From the NCBI RefSeq assembly GCF_020166415.1, contig NZ_JAIQXV010000003.1, positions 186,001 to 250,000 on the forward strand: a stretch of 64,000 nucleotides of DNA, written 5' to 3'. The notes beneath the pieces are model-generated. The model was not told where the DNA came from and ran no database searches. It worked only from the letters and a program-made list of their open reading frames with translations. Positions 1 to 12,590 of this stretch are shown one piece after another. Every line of letters starts with the position of its first letter. Within the stretch, counting starts at the first letter, position 1. The DNA is from Deinococcus multiflagellatus. Its GTDB lineage: Bacteria; Deinococcota; Deinococci; Deinococcales; Deinococcaceae. A program made the translations under genes and the position numbers.

Positions 1-345
1 CTGCGCCCCGGGGGCCGCTGGCACTACTGCATGAAGTGCGAGGACCCTGCGCAGGGCGACTTCTACGGCATGGAATCCTGGGGGCTGGCCGTTTACGACG
101 AGATCCGCGCGCCCGAAGAGTTGGTCTACACCGACTACTTCTCGGACGCCGAGGGCACCATCAACGACGCCCTGCCCGCCACCCGCAGCGTGGTGACTTT
201 TGAAGACCTGGGCGGCGCCACCCGCGTGGTCAGCCGCTCTACCTACGCCACCCCCGAAGCCCTGAAGGCCGTGCTGGACATGGGCATGCTCCAGGGCATC
301 TCGGAGACCTGGGACCGCCTGGCCGAGCACCTGCAGGCCCAGTAA
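1..345 (+). CDS. SRPBCC/AHSA1-like protein, C-terminal part
   Basis: The reading frame is open from base 1 and ends at TAA 343-345, so the gene starts outside the window. The visible 115 residues begin with RPGGRWHYCM and continue with the pattern of the SRPBCC (START/Bet v1-like, AHSA1) family: a motif ending in YTDYFSD, a strand with TRVVSRSTYATPE, and a C-terminal helix ending in ISETWDRLAEHL that closes the hydrophobic cavity. Members bind hydrophobic ligands or act as Hsp90-activator-like proteins; no specific substrate can be read here. A strong hairpin follows directly, so the gene ends its own transcript, convergent with clpB. Confidence 0.75.
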   Translation: MRPGGRWHYCMKCEDPAQGDFYGMESWGLAVYDEIRAPEELVYTDYFSDAEGTINDALPATRSVVTFEDLGGATRVVSRSTYATPEALKAVLDMGMLQGISETWDRLAEHLQAQ

Positions 346-360
346 CCGCAGGCCAACCAG

Positions 361-397
361 AAGCGCGCTGCCTCCAAAGCCTGGAGGCAGCGCGCTT
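361..397. terminator. Bidirectional intrinsic terminator hairpin
   Basis: A perfect 16-bp stem (361-376 with 382-397) and 5-nt loop lie between the convergent SRPBCC gene and clpB. A short T stretch follows on the + strand and AA precedes it, so it may serve both genes. Confidence 0.7.
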
Positions 398-482
398 TAT
401 GTTTGGCTGGTCTTCATGAACGGCTGCCGCTCATCCCCACAAAGGGACTCAAGCCATCAGCCATCAGCCATCGGCCATCCGC

Positions 483-3041
<2,559 letters not shown>

Positions 3042-3085
3042 AGGGGAACCTCCGGGAAAGGTAGGTGGTGGGTCAACTGTCCCCT

Positions 3086-3115
3086 ATTCTGAAACTTGAG
3101 TGCATCTGTGTCAAG
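3086..3115 (-). promoter_or_regulatory. clpB promoter overlapped by HAIR (HspR) operator
   Basis: Reading the minus strand, TTGACA (3109-3114) and CAGAAT (3086-3091) are 17 bp apart, a good housekeeping promoter. Covering the -35 box at 3095-3115 is CTTGAGT-N7-TGTCAAG. The HspR inverted repeat consensus is CTTGAGT-N7-ACTCAAG, so the left arm is perfect and the right arm matches 5 of 7. HspR repression of clpB is known in Deinococcus and actinobacteria; here it is inferred from the site. Confidence 0.75.
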
Positions 3116-3280
3116 TTTATTGCGGCTTCAAGAACGTGGCTGAGGTTGCAAGGCCAGGGGTGTGCCCGGCCCCCACGCGCAACGGCCACGCAACGCCCCC
3201 AGGGGCATGGTGAAGGCGTCCGATCACGCCCCGGTCACGCCCGGCGCCTTACCGTGGCCCCACCCCAGGAGGTTTCCGCC

Positions 3281-3961
3281 ATGAAGCACACCCGCGCACT
3301 CTTTGCCATCCTCGCCCTCTCGTCGCTGGGCCTGTCGGTTCCCGCCGCCGCCCAGAAAACCACCGTCACCATTGGCGGTCAGCCCGTCAGCCTGGACACC
3401 GTGAAGGTGGGCGGGCGCACCTACGTGGCGCTGGACCAGTTGCAAAAGGCCCTGGCCGCGGCGGGCGGCGCGAATCAGCTGGGCGCCGCCGAGGGCTGCC
3501 TGAACGAATGGCTGTTCAACGGCACCTGGCGCCTGCGCGCCACCGCCGTCAAGTACGTGCCCGACGCAGGCAACGGCAACTACTACGGCTGGGTGGTCAC
3601 CACCGAGATTCGCAACGGGGGCAAGCAACTGCTCAGCCTGTACAACACCGGCATCGAGAAAGGCATTGGCGTGGCCCTGAAAAACGGCGATTTCAAGACA
3701 CTGGGCCTCAGCGGCCTGGCTTCCGCCTTCAGTGACCACTACATGGACGACCTGCCCCCCGGCGCGGGCGTGGTGATGGACCTGCCCTTCTCCTGGCAGG
3801 GCGGAAAACCCACTAACGCCGAAGCGCAGGCCAACCCGCCCGTCAAACTGATCGTGCCGGTGGACGTAAGCGCCCTGCGCCGGGGCGGCAGCACCCTGTA
3901 CAAGACTGTGAAATACGCCAAGGACCCCAATTTCCGCGTGAACCTGACCTGCAAGAAGTAG
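3281..3961 (+). CDS. Secreted protein with copper-amine-oxidase-N-like segment
   Basis: 226 residues starting at ATG 3281, with AGGAGG at 3267-3272. Residues 1-24 form a typical signal peptide ending in PAAAQ. The next 35 residues (VTIGGQPVSLDTVKVGGRTY, then VALDQL) resemble the stalk or copper amine oxidase N-terminal repeat found in many exported proteins, where it probably acts as a wall or binding module. The rest is an unrecognised beta-rich domain with two cysteines (near residues 75 and 224) that could form a disulfide. It is transcribed toward the 4028-5464 gene, with a shared terminator between them. No function is assignable beyond export. Confidence 0.75.
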   Translation: MKHTRALFAILALSSLGLSVPAAAQKTTVTIGGQPVSLDTVKVGGRTYVALDQLQKALAAAGGANQLGAAEGCLNEWLFNGTWRLRATAVKYVPDAGNGNYYGWVVTTEIRNGGKQLLSLYNTGIEKGIGVALKNGDFKTLGLSGLASAFSDHYMDDLPPGAGVVMDLPFSWQGGKPTNAEAQANPPVKLIVPVDVSALRRGGSTLYKTVKYAKDPNFRVNLTCKK

Positions 3962-3973
3962 AGGGAAAGAAGG

Positions 3974-4007
3974 TGCGCGCGGCCTGCTGGGGAACAGGCC
4001 GCGCGCA
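3974..4007. terminator. Bidirectional terminator between convergent genes
   Basis: A perfect 13-bp GC-rich stem (3974-3986 with 3995-4007), 8-nt loop, followed by TTGTTC on the + strand. It lies between the stops of two convergent genes. Confidence 0.7.
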
Positions 4008-4027
4008 TTGTTCACCCTCCTGCCCGC

Positions 4028-5464
4028 TTAGCGCGAGAGGATGTAGTTCAGGCCGGTGGCCGGGTCCAGGACGTGCAGGGCGCCGTCGAAGCCCACGATC
4101 AGCTGGGTGCTGCCGGGAATGGCGTACAGGGTGGCGCTGCTGGCGCGGCCCTTGCTCAGCGGCGTGCCCTTGGGCGGCTCAATCAGGGTGCGGTCGCCCG
4201 TGGCCGGGTCAATGCGCACCAGGGCGAAGGGCTCGGCGGTCACCTGCGCCTGGGTGGTGTATAGGGCGCCGCCGCTGTAGACCAGCGCGCTGCCGATGTG
4301 CGCCGCGCCCTGGCCCTTCTTGAACACCTGCGCGCCCGCCTGATCGGTCTGGCCGGAGATCAGGCGGCGCTCGCCCGTCTTCATGTCCACGCTGACCACG
4401 ATGTAGTTGGGGTTGGGCCCGCCCGAGGCGTACAGGGTGGTGCCGTTCACCGCAAAGTCCCCGAAGATGGGCCCGGTGCCGGCCAGGCTGCTGGTCCAGG
4501 GAATGCCGCTGCCCTGCACGTTGTCGCCGCTCACATCAAAGCGCGAGACCGAGGTGCAGCGGTAGTCGTTTTTAGCCTCCAGCTTGAACAGCGCAAAGCC
4601 CGAGCCGATGGGGCTGTTGCTGCCCATCATGTACACGTTGCCCTCGGCGTCGGTGGCCATGTAGGTGTGCGGCAGGGCAGGCGTGACCGCCTTGGGGTCC
4701 AGCTGGGTGCAGAAGTAGCCGTTGCCGGGGGCAGTGGGCTGCGGGGCCGGGGCGGGGGCGGGCGCCGCCGGTTTGGGGCCGCCCAGCAGCCCACCCAGCA
4801 GGCCCCCCACGTTCACATTGCCAATGGGTGTGGAGACGGTGGTGTTGGGCAGGGACACGCCCGGCGCATTGCCTCCGCTGCCGCCGGCCTGGGCGGGGCG
4901 GCGGGGATCGGCGTACTTGAGTTCCACCGTGTCGCGCACGCGGGTGTCGCCGGCGGTCGTGGGGGTCCACAGCAGGGTGCGGTCCCCGGTGCGGGGGTCA
5001 ATGCGGATCAGCTGCCCCGTGTGGGCCAGCAGCGAGCCGTCGGGCAGCGGCTGCACGTCGGAGATGTTGCCCAGCGTGTACAGGTCCAGCATGTCGCGGT
5101 CGCCCTGCACCTTCACGCCCTTGCCCACCTTCTCAATGGTGTTCAGGTAGCCGCTGACCACGCGGCGGTTGCCGGTGTTCAGGTCCACGGCCATCACCAC
5201 GCCGAAGGGGTCGGTGTTGCGCAGCGTTTCCAGGGCGAGGTACAGGGTCTGGCCGTCCGGGGTGACAAAGCCGCCCCGGAACTGCTCAGTGCCGCCCTGG
5301 TAAAAGGTGGAGCCGCTGCCAATGGCACCCACGCCGTCCGGGGCACTCTTGGCCACGCAGCGTGCGTTGGCGCTGTCCTTGGTGCAGTCAATCATGGTGG
5401 GGAGGGCGTGGGCCTGGGGGGCCAGCAGGCCCAGGGCAGCGGTCAGGGCAAACAGTCGCTTCAT
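4028..5464 (-). CDS. Secreted beta-propeller-like protein
   Basis: 478 residues with a signal peptide (residues 1-20, cleavage after AHA). The mature part repeatedly shows a blade-like pattern of a strand, then D-x-x-TG-x-R and a hydrophobic strand: DLNTGNRRVV, DPRTGDRTLL, DMKTGERRLI, DPATGDRTLI. This suggests a beta-propeller of the kind used for binding at the cell surface. Around residues 205-240 a Gly-Leu run followed by a Pro/Ala-rich linker splits the propeller in two. Several cysteines (DCTKD, ARCVAK, FCTQL, YRCTS) may form disulfides outside the cell. A TACACT -10 box lies at 5579-5584 on the minus strand, giving a leader of about 100 nt. No enzymatic motif is seen. Confidence 0.75.
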   Translation of the reverse strand: MKRLFALTAALGLLAPQAHALPTMIDCTKDSANARCVAKSAPDGVGAIGSGSTFYQGGTEQFRGGFVTPDGQTLYLALETLRNTDPFGVVMAVDLNTGNRRVVSGYLNTIEKVGKGVKVQGDRDMLDLYTLGNISDVQPLPDGSLLAHTGQLIRIDPRTGDRTLLWTPTTAGDTRVRDTVELKYADPRRPAQAGGSGGNAPGVSLPNTTVSTPIGNVNVGGLLGGLLGGPKPAAPAPAPAPQPTAPGNGYFCTQLDPKAVTPALPHTYMATDAEGNVYMMGSNSPIGSGFALFKLEAKNDYRCTSVSRFDVSGDNVQGSGIPWTSSLAGTGPIFGDFAVNGTTLYASGGPNPNYIVVSVDMKTGERRLISGQTDQAGAQVFKKGQGAAHIGSALVYSGGALYTTQAQVTAEPFALVRIDPATGDRTLIEPPKGTPLSKGRASSATLYAIPGSTQLIVGFDGALHVLDPATGLNYILSR

Positions 5465-5672
5465 GGTGGGGGTCCTCCGGGACGGTGGGGTGGCAAGGGT
5501 CAGGACGCCAGGCGGGCCTGGGGGCCGTTGGCTGGGGGCGAAGCTGGACCCGCACGGGCCCGCTTCGGCTCAGCCCGGAGTGTAGAGCGTGAACTTTTCC
5601 GCGCTCACCGCATCTGCTCTTGACTTGGCGCGGGCCGGTCTGTAGACCAGCACCGGTTCACGCTGCAAAAGG

Positions 5673-5700
5673 CCGCCGCAGGGGAACGCCTCTGCGGCGG
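5673..5700 (-). terminator. Terminator of the 5737-6705 gene
   Basis: A perfect 9-bp stem (5673-5681 with 5692-5700) and 10-nt loop. On the minus strand it is followed by CCTTTT. It lies 36 bp beyond the stop of the lipocalin-like lipoprotein gene. Confidence 0.65.
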
Positions 5701-5736
5701 TGACGCCTTCATTCTCCGATTGGGGCGCCTCCCCAC

Positions 5737-6705
5737 CTACCGTTGAACGCCACCCACGAGTTCCATCATGCCGGTGCCCTTCGCCGGTTGCCCGGCCCAT
5801 GTCCCCTGCACCTCAATGGGCCCTTCCCAGTAGTCAATGCGGGTGCTGCGGCTGCGCAGCTCCTGCTCGCGGCGCACGGCGCGCACGGTCAGGTCAAAGT
5901 CGTCGGCCTGCAGGCGCCAGCCCAGGGTGTAGGTGTGGCCCGCCGGGCTGGTCCAGGTGTCGCCCGGGGTGGCGCGCAGGCCCGTGACGGGGCGCACCTG
6001 TCCGCCGGGGTCCACCACGCTGCCGATCAATTGCGCCACCTCGCCGTCCGGGCGGCGCACACGGTACACCATCAGGTCGTCGCCGCTTTGCAGATGCACA
6101 CTGAACCAGTCCCATAGGGCCGTCTGCCCGGGGATCTGGTTGCCCCACTGGTGGTCCAGCCACGCCTGCCCCTGCACCGTGCGGCCCCCCACCGTTCCCT
6201 TGAGGGCCAGGCGCGTTACGCCCTGGTAATACAGCGCCCCCACACCGGGGCCCCCACTGTAGCCGGGCGGATGAATCACCGGGGCTTTCAGCGGCGTCAG
6301 GGTCAGGTTCAGCGGCCCCGCCTTCAGCTCGAAGGGCGCCGCAGGGCTGTTCCCCTGCTGCCGGAAGGTCCACGCGCCTTGGGTCAGTTGCAGGGGCGCA
6401 GAGGCCGCGTCACCCGAGCCCGCCGGCTGCTCCAGAAAGCTCAGGGTCCCGCTGCGCAGGTCGGTCACCGCCACGTGCGAGATCATCAGCGGCACCGGCA
6501 GGCGGCTGTCGCGCACCCGGAACTGCGCCCAGTGCAGGGCCAGTCCCTCGTCGGGTATGAAGGCGCTCACGTACCACCACTCCATCGGGAAGTGGTGCGG
6601 GCCGTAGTCCGTGGCGCGGGGCAGCGCGGCTGGATCAATTGTCGTCTGCACCGGCGCACAGGCGCCCAGCAGCGCGGCGGTCAGGAGGGGCAGCAGGCGT
6701 TTCAT
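5737..6705 (-). CDS. Lipocalin-like (AttH/CrtC-type) lipoprotein
   Basis: 322 residues from ATG at 6703-6705. The N-terminus is a lipoprotein signal with lipobox LLGAC, so the protein should be lipid-anchored at the envelope. Soon after comes HFPMEWWYVSAF, the hallmark of the AttH / carotenoid 1,2-hydratase-like double-lipocalin family (P-x-E-W-W-Y), and later WLDHQWGNQ and WDWFSVHLQSGDDLMVYRVR, which fit the second lipocalin barrel. Family members include CrtC carotenoid hydratase and periplasmic proteins of unknown substrate. Because this one is a lipoprotein with no carotenoid genes adjacent, hydratase activity should not be assumed. Upstream in-frame codons lack signal-peptide character, which supports this start. 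Confidence 0.8.
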   Translation of the reverse strand: MKRLLPLLTAALLGACAPVQTTIDPAALPRATDYGPHHFPMEWWYVSAFIPDEGLALHWAQFRVRDSRLPVPLMISHVAVTDLRSGTLSFLEQPAGSGDAASAPLQLTQGAWTFRQQGNSPAAPFELKAGPLNLTLTPLKAPVIHPPGYSGGPGVGALYYQGVTRLALKGTVGGRTVQGQAWLDHQWGNQIPGQTALWDWFSVHLQSGDDLMVYRVRRPDGEVAQLIGSVVDPGGQVRPVTGLRATPGDTWTSPAGHTYTLGWRLQADDFDLTVRAVRREQELRSRSTRIDYWEGPIEVQGTWAGQPAKGTGMMELVGGVQR

Positions 6706-6749
6706 GGTGGCCAGCCTAGCGCCGCGGCCATTCCCCAGCCAGCAACAGT

Positions 6750-6781
6750 GGGGCCGACCTTCCGCGCAGAAGGTCGGCCCC
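6750..6781 (-). terminator. Terminator after livHMGF
   Basis: A perfect 13-bp stem (6750-6762 with 6769-6781) and 6-nt loop, 18 bp beyond the livF stop. The T tract on the minus strand is weak. Confidence 0.6.
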
Positions 6782-6799
6782 AGCGGGTGCGTGCTCTGA

Positions 6800-7522
6800 T
6801 CAGTCGTCGCCCAGATACGCCTTGCGCACGCTTTCGTCCTGCGCAATGTCGGCGGCGTTGCCCGACAGCTTGATCTCGCCGGTCTGCAGCACGTAGGCGC
6901 GGTGGGCAATGCTCAGGGCCATGTTCGCGTTCTGCTCCACCAGCAGCACGGTGGTGCCGCGCTCCTTGTTCAGCTTCACAATGATGTCGAAGATGGCTTC
7001 CACGAACAGGGGCGACAGGCCCATGCTGGGTTCGTCCAGCAGCAGCAGCTTGGGCGCCACCATCAGGGCGCGGGCAATCGCCAGCATCTGCTGTTCGCCG
7101 CCGGACATGGTGCCGCCCAGCTGGTTCTCGCGCTCTTTCAGGCGCGGAAAGAAGGCGAAGCCCTCCTGGATGCGCTGCTCAATGACGGCGCGGTCGGTCA
7201 CCGTGTAGGCGCCCACATCCAGGTTCTCGCGCACCGTCAGGTCCTTGAAGATGCGCCGGCCTTCGGGCACGTGGCTGATGCCCCGGTTCAGGATGTGGTG
7301 CGCCGGAATGCCGGCAATGGTCTGGCCGCGGTAACTCAGGGTGCCGCGCCGGGGCTTCATCATGCCGCTGACCGTGCGCAGCGTGGTGGTTTTGCCCGCC
7401 CCGTTGCCGCCGATCAGGGCCACGATCTCGCCCTCGTTCACGGTCATGGAAATGCCCTTGAGGGCGTGAATGTGGTCGTAGTAGGTGTGAACGTCGTTCA
7501 GTTCCAGCATCGCTTCAGGCAT
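6800..7522 (-). CDS. livF: Branched-chain amino acid ABC transporter ATPase LivF
   Basis: One of the two cytoplasmic ATPases that drive uptake of leucine, isoleucine and valine. 240 residues; Walker A GGNGAGKTTT, signature MSGGEQQMLAIARAL, Walker B LLLLDEPSMGLSP and the switch-His region VLLVEQNA are all intact. The short 240-residue size and the MSGGEQQ signature are LivF-type rather than LivG-type. The ATG overlaps the end of livG by 8 bp (ATGCCTGA), so the two are translationally coupled. It is the last gene of livHMGF and is followed by a hairpin. Confidence 0.95.
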   Translation of the reverse strand: MPEAMLELNDVHTYYDHIHALKGISMTVNEGEIVALIGGNGAGKTTTLRTVSGMMKPRRGTLSYRGQTIAGIPAHHILNRGISHVPEGRRIFKDLTVRENLDVGAYTVTDRAVIEQRIQEGFAFFPRLKERENQLGGTMSGGEQQMLAIARALMVAPKLLLLDEPSMGLSPLFVEAIFDIIVKLNKERGTTVLLVEQNANMALSIAHRAYVLQTGEIKLSGNAADIAQDESVRKAYLGDD

Positions 7523-8345
7523 GGGGGCGCTCTTCCTTCCCGTATTCGCCGGCAGCGGCGCCCCGGCCCAGATACGCTTCCATCACGCGGGGGTCGTTGC
7601 GCACCTGGTGGGGCAGCCCCTCGGCAATCTTGGTGCCGTAGTCCAGCACCGTGATGTGCTCGGACAGGGTCATCACCAGCCGCATGTCGTGTTCAATCAG
7701 GCACACCGTCACGCCCAGTTCGTCGCGGATGCGCCGGATCAGGGCCTTGAGGTCCTCGGTCTCGCGCGGGTTCATGCCGGCGGCCGGTTCGTCCAGCAGG
7801 ATCAGCTTGGGCGTGGTGGCCAGCGCGCGGGCAATTTCAAGCTTGCGCTGGTCGCCATAGGGCAGGTTGGTGGCCAGCTCGTTGCGCCAGCGGCCCAGCC
7901 CCACGAAGTCCAGCATCACGCGCGCCGCGTCTCTGGCCTCCTGCTCGGAGGCGTGGAACTTCTTGGTGCGCAGCACCGCGTCCACAAAGCCGCTTTTCAG
8001 GCGCGAGTGGCGCCCCACCATGATGTTTTCTTCGCTGGTCATGGTGGAAAACAGGCGGATGTTCTGAAAGGTGCGCGCAATGCCCGCTTCCGTCACCTGG
8101 TCGGGCCGCAGCCCCACGAGGTCGCGCCCGGCCAGCTGAATGCTGCCGCGCGTGGGCTGGTAGATCCCGGTGACCATGTTAAAGAAGGTGGTCTTGCCCG
8201 CGCCGTTGGGCCCGATCACACTCACGATGCTGCGCTCGGGCACGTTCATGGTCACGTCGTTCACGGCGGTCAGGCCGCCGAAGACCTTGGTGACGCCCGC
8301 GACTTCCAGAATGTTGCCCGACACGCTCCTCACTGGCCCTGTCAC
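7515..8345 (-). CDS. livG: Branched-chain amino acid ABC transporter ATPase LivG
   Basis: 276 residues. Walker A GPNGAGKTTFFN, the LivG-type signature LPYGDQRKLEIARAL, Walker B LILLDEPAAGMNPRE and switch LIEHDMRLVM are intact; the family-typical insertion between Walker A and the signature explains the greater length than LivF. The start is GTG at 8343-8345, overlapping the livM stop by 4 bp (GTGA), so no separate ribosome site is needed. It pairs with LivF under the LivH/LivM pore. Confidence 0.95.
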   Translation of the reverse strand: MTGPVRSVSGNILEVAGVTKVFGGLTAVNDVTMNVPERSIVSVIGPNGAGKTTFFNMVTGIYQPTRGSIQLAGRDLVGLRPDQVTEAGIARTFQNIRLFSTMTSEENIMVGRHSRLKSGFVDAVLRTKKFHASEQEARDAARVMLDFVGLGRWRNELATNLPYGDQRKLEIARALATTPKLILLDEPAAGMNPRETEDLKALIRRIRDELGVTVCLIEHDMRLVMTLSEHITVLDYGTKIAEGLPHQVRNDPRVMEAYLGRGAAAGEYGKEERPHA

Positions 8346-9970
8346 TTCGCGCCTCCACTGCGGTCATTTTCCTTAACAGGCGCCAGACCGGGGCTGTACA
8401 CGTCGCCCTGGTTGCCCTTGCCCAGGGCGCCGGCGTTGCCGTGCCCACTGTCGTCTTCCTGGTTCTCGTCGTGGTGCAGTTCCAGCTGGCGCCGCCGGCT
8501 GGGCAGCAGGCCCTCGGGGCGCAGCAGCATCATGGCCACCAGAATCGCGCCGAAGATCAGCTTCTGTAGCTGGCTGGGGTTCACCTGCTGGGGAATCCAG
8601 TCCACGTTGGCGCTGGCTTCCCCCAGGCCCGGCAGCACGCGGAAGCGCAGCAGCGCCACCACAGCGGCCCCCAGCACCACGCCGGGAATCGAGCCCATGC
8701 CGCCCAGAATCACCATCGCCAGCACCATGATGCTCTCGTTGAGCACAAAGCTTTCGGGGCTGATAAAGGTCTGCTTGGCGGCAAAGATCATGCCCATGAC
8801 CCCGGCGAAGGAGGCGCCGGTGGCAAAGGCAATCAGCTTGGTCTGCAGCAGCGGCACGCCCATGGCCTGCGCCGCCACCTCGTCGTCACGAATGGCGATC
8901 CAGGCGCGGCCAATGCGGCTCTTGTCCAGGCGCACATTCACCTGCATGATGCCCAGAATCACCAGCAGCACCAGGAAGTACAGGAACAGCAGGTTGTACT
9001 GCGACTCTTCAAAGCCCAGGCGGCCCGCCAGGGCGTTGAACCACGGCACCGAGGCGCTGCCCACCGGGGTAATCCCCTGCGAGCCCGCCGAGTACAGGTC
9101 CAGGTTCAGCGCGAGCACGCGAATCACTTCGCCCAGGCCCAGCGTGATGATGGCCAGATAGTCGCCCTTGAGTTTCAGCACCGGCAGGCCGATCAGCACG
9201 CCCACCACGGCGGCCGTGAAGATGGCCAGCGCCAGGAACAGCCAGAAGAACGCGGGGTTGATGCCTCCGGCCAGGGCGCCGGCCTGGCCGGACATCAGCA
9301 CCAGGGCAGCGCGGGCGGTCAGGATCAGGCCAGCCACCAGGCCGAAGCTGGCCAGACGGAAACTCCAAGTGGTGGCGGCGGTGGCCGCCGTGCGCTGGGT
9401 CTGCCGGTTGATGTAGACCATGCTCGCCGCCGTGATGACGGTCAGGGCGAGGCCCAGTGCCAGGGTCCCGGCGTTGGTGGCCCCCGGGTTTTCCCCGAAA
9501 TACTTCAGGATTTCAGAAAAGCGCGGGCTGGCGAAGATGGACCACGTGTAGGCGCCCACCGCGAAAAAGGCAATGTAGCCCAGGTCCAGCAGGCCGGCCA
9601 GACCCACCACGATATTCAGGCCCAGGGCCAGGGCGGCGAAAATCATCACCTGAATGCTCAGGTCCAGCAGGCTGGTGTCGGCGCGCCCGGCCAGCGGCAG
9701 CACGAACAGCAGGCTGCCCAGCGCCACAATCAGCTTGACCACCGGATGCGCCCGCCACAGGTAGGCAAAGAGAATGTTGGCCAGAAACAGGCTGACCATC
9801 ACCGCTTCCACAATGGGATTTTTCAGAATGGTGCCGAGGTGGCCCATCTGGTTGAGCAGGTCGCTGTTGTGCGACACCAGCAAGACGGCGCTGCTGATCA
9901 GGAAAAACAGCAGCAGCAGTACCGACTGCTCGGCTTGCGAAGCCCGCGGCGGCTTTCTCGCGGCGGTCAT
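8342..9970 (-). CDS. livM: Branched-chain amino acid ABC transporter permease LivM
   Basis: 542 residues, one of two membrane subunits. Multiple hydrophobic helices run through residues 20-480, including the diagnostic permease sequence LKGDYLAIITLGLGEVIRV and the EAA-like loop IGRAWIAIRDDEVAAQAMGV that contacts the ATPase. It is longer than typical LivM (about 320-430): it has additional N-terminal helices and a polar, probably cytoplasmic C-terminal tail of about 55 residues after LRPEGLLPSRRR. It starts with ATG overlapping livH by 4 bp (ATGA). The substrate class is inferred from the family and from the operon. Confidence 0.92.
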   Translation of the reverse strand: MTAARKPPRASQAEQSVLLLLFFLISSAVLLVSHNSDLLNQMGHLGTILKNPIVEAVMVSLFLANILFAYLWRAHPVVKLIVALGSLLFVLPLAGRADTSLLDLSIQVMIFAALALGLNIVVGLAGLLDLGYIAFFAVGAYTWSIFASPRFSEILKYFGENPGATNAGTLALGLALTVITAASMVYINRQTQRTAATAATTWSFRLASFGLVAGLILTARAALVLMSGQAGALAGGINPAFFWLFLALAIFTAAVVGVLIGLPVLKLKGDYLAIITLGLGEVIRVLALNLDLYSAGSQGITPVGSASVPWFNALAGRLGFEESQYNLLFLYFLVLLVILGIMQVNVRLDKSRIGRAWIAIRDDEVAAQAMGVPLLQTKLIAFATGASFAGVMGMIFAAKQTFISPESFVLNESIMVLAMVILGGMGSIPGVVLGAAVVALLRFRVLPGLGEASANVDWIPQQVNPSQLQKLIFGAILVAMMLLRPEGLLPSRRRQLELHHDENQEDDSGHGNAGALGKGNQGDVYSPGLAPVKENDRSGGAK

Positions 9971-10980
9971 ACTTTCTCCACATTGCTCTTGCCGAGCAGG
10001 CCGGTGGGCTTAAAGATCAGAATCAGCACCAGCACGATAAAGGCCCCGATGCGCTGGTACGAAGCGTCCACCGCTTCCAGGTTGGCAATCCCAGCCAGGC
10101 CGCCCAGCACGCTCATGGCGCCGATCAGGCTCTGGATCACGCCCAGGGTCAGGCCGCCGAGCACCGCGCCCGGAATAGAGCCAATGCCGCCCAGCACGGC
10201 GGCCGTAAAGGCAATGATCCCGGGATCAAAGCCGCTGTAGGCGTTCACGGTGCCGAACTTCATGCCGAACAGCACGCCGCTGATGCCGCCCAGCGCCCCG
10301 CCAATCAGGAAGGTGGCGCTGATCATGCGGTCGGCGTCAATGCCCATCAGGCCGGCGGTCACGCGGTCCTGGGCCACGGCGCGGATGGCCTTGCCCATGC
10401 GGGTGCGGTTCACCAGGTAGTTCAGCGCGCCCAGGCTAACCAGCGACACCAGGATCACGATGATGTCGGTGACTTTCACCCGCACGCCGATGGTGTTCAG
10501 GAAGCTGCCCAGGCTGGCGCAGGAGCTGTTGGGACCGCAGAACGGCCCGGCAAAGCCCTGGGGCAGCGTATAGGTCAGGTCAAAGCGGCCCTGGAACCCT
10601 TCAATGATGCGCAGGGTGTCTTGCAAGATCAGCGACACCCCAATGGCGGTGATCAGGGGCACCAGCTTGGGGGCGTTGCGCAGGGGGCGGTAGGCGAGGC
10701 GTTCAATCAGCACGTTCAGGGCGCCGGAGATGACCATGGCACTCAGCAGGGCAATGAGCAGCTTCAGGTAGCCGTTCATGCTCACGTCCTTGAGCACGCG
10801 GAAGACCTCGAAGCCCACCACGGCGCCAGTCACGAACACTTCGCTGTGCGCAAAGTTGATCAGCTGCAGCACGCCGTACACCATGGTGTAACCCAGCGCG
10901 ATGATCGCGTAGACAAAGCCCAGGACGAGCCCGCCCACAACCACCTCCACCAGAAACGGCGCCAGAGTGGCGAAATCCAA
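9967..10980 (-). CDS. livH: Branched-chain amino acid ABC transporter permease LivH
   Basis: Membrane subunit with about eight helices; family motifs ALGYTMVYGVLQLINFAHSE near the N-terminus and the EAA-like loop MGKAIRAVAQDRVTAGLMGI are present. The start is not certain. A TTG at 10987-10989 directly abuts the only Shine-Dalgarno (AAAGGAG on the minus strand), leaving no spacer, whereas an in-frame TTG at 10978-10980 is 9 nt from it and gives a protein starting MDFATLAPF; the latter is preferred. It is the first gene of livHMGF, expressed separately from livK, which ends 350 bp upstream. Confidence 0.93.
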   Translation of the reverse strand: MDFATLAPFLVEVVVGGLVLGFVYAIIALGYTMVYGVLQLINFAHSEVFVTGAVVGFEVFRVLKDVSMNGYLKLLIALLSAMVISGALNVLIERLAYRPLRNAPKLVPLITAIGVSLILQDTLRIIEGFQGRFDLTYTLPQGFAGPFCGPNSSCASLGSFLNTIGVRVKVTDIIVILVSLVSLGALNYLVNRTRMGKAIRAVAQDRVTAGLMGIDADRMISATFLIGGALGGISGVLFGMKFGTVNAYSGFDPGIIAFTAAVLGGIGSIPGAVLGGLTLGVIQSLIGAMSVLGGLAGIANLEAVDASYQRIGAFIVLVLILIFKPTGLLGKSNVEKV

Positions 10981-10989
10981 AGAACTCAA

Positions 10990-11249
10990 CTCCTTTCAAA
11001 CAAGGGGAGGGCGCAGCCCAGGGCCGGGCGGCGCCGCAGGAAGCGGGAAGAGGGGCACAGGGCCCAGAGACACGCGCAGCCGATGGAAAAAGCCAGACAC
11101 TGCCAGAGCGAACGGTAACGCGCGCTCCTTTTGACCGGTGGTCTGTGGGTATGGTACCCCGGCGAACAATCGGGCGTCATGTGCCCCCCCGGGGTGTCCG
11201 GCCTTGCCGATCAGCAAGCAAAAGCCAGCTCTGGCCATACACATGTAAA
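10990..11249. other. Intergenic region upstream of livHMGF
   Basis: No gene is seen between the liv permease operon and the livK terminator. It must hold the livHMGF promoter unless livK transcripts read through, but no -35/-10 pair of good quality is recognisable on the minus strand. Confidence 0.4.
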
Positions 11250-11327
11250 GGGCCGGGCCGTGTGGCCCGGCCCCAGCATGCGACGGGGGTGGCGTGCTTC
11301 CCGGCCCCAGGCATAGACACCTGGGGC
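11250..11327 (-). terminator. livK terminator region (two hairpins)
   Basis: Going along the minus strand from the livK stop, an 8-bp hairpin (11304-11311 with 11320-11327) is followed by a 10-bp stem with GTGT loop (11250-11259 with 11264-11273) and then CTTTAC. This would separate livK from livHMGF, possibly allowing partial read-through. Confidence 0.6.
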
Positions 11328-11336
11328 GCAGAAGCC

Positions 11337-12494
<1,158 letters not shown>

Positions 12495-12561
12495 GAATCC
12501 TCCGAGTATGAATGCACGTCGGGCCTGAAAAGTTGCCCGGGTGCGGTGTAGAGATGCGGCA

Positions 12562-12590
12562 ATTTTAGAAGCGGCTTTAGGGTCTGTCAA
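12562..12590 (-). promoter_or_regulatory. livK promoter
   Basis: On the minus strand TTGACA (12585-12590) and TAAAAT (12562-12567) are spaced exactly 17 bp. This is one of the closest matches to the sigma-70 consensus in the window and leaves a leader of about 60 nt. Confidence 0.75.
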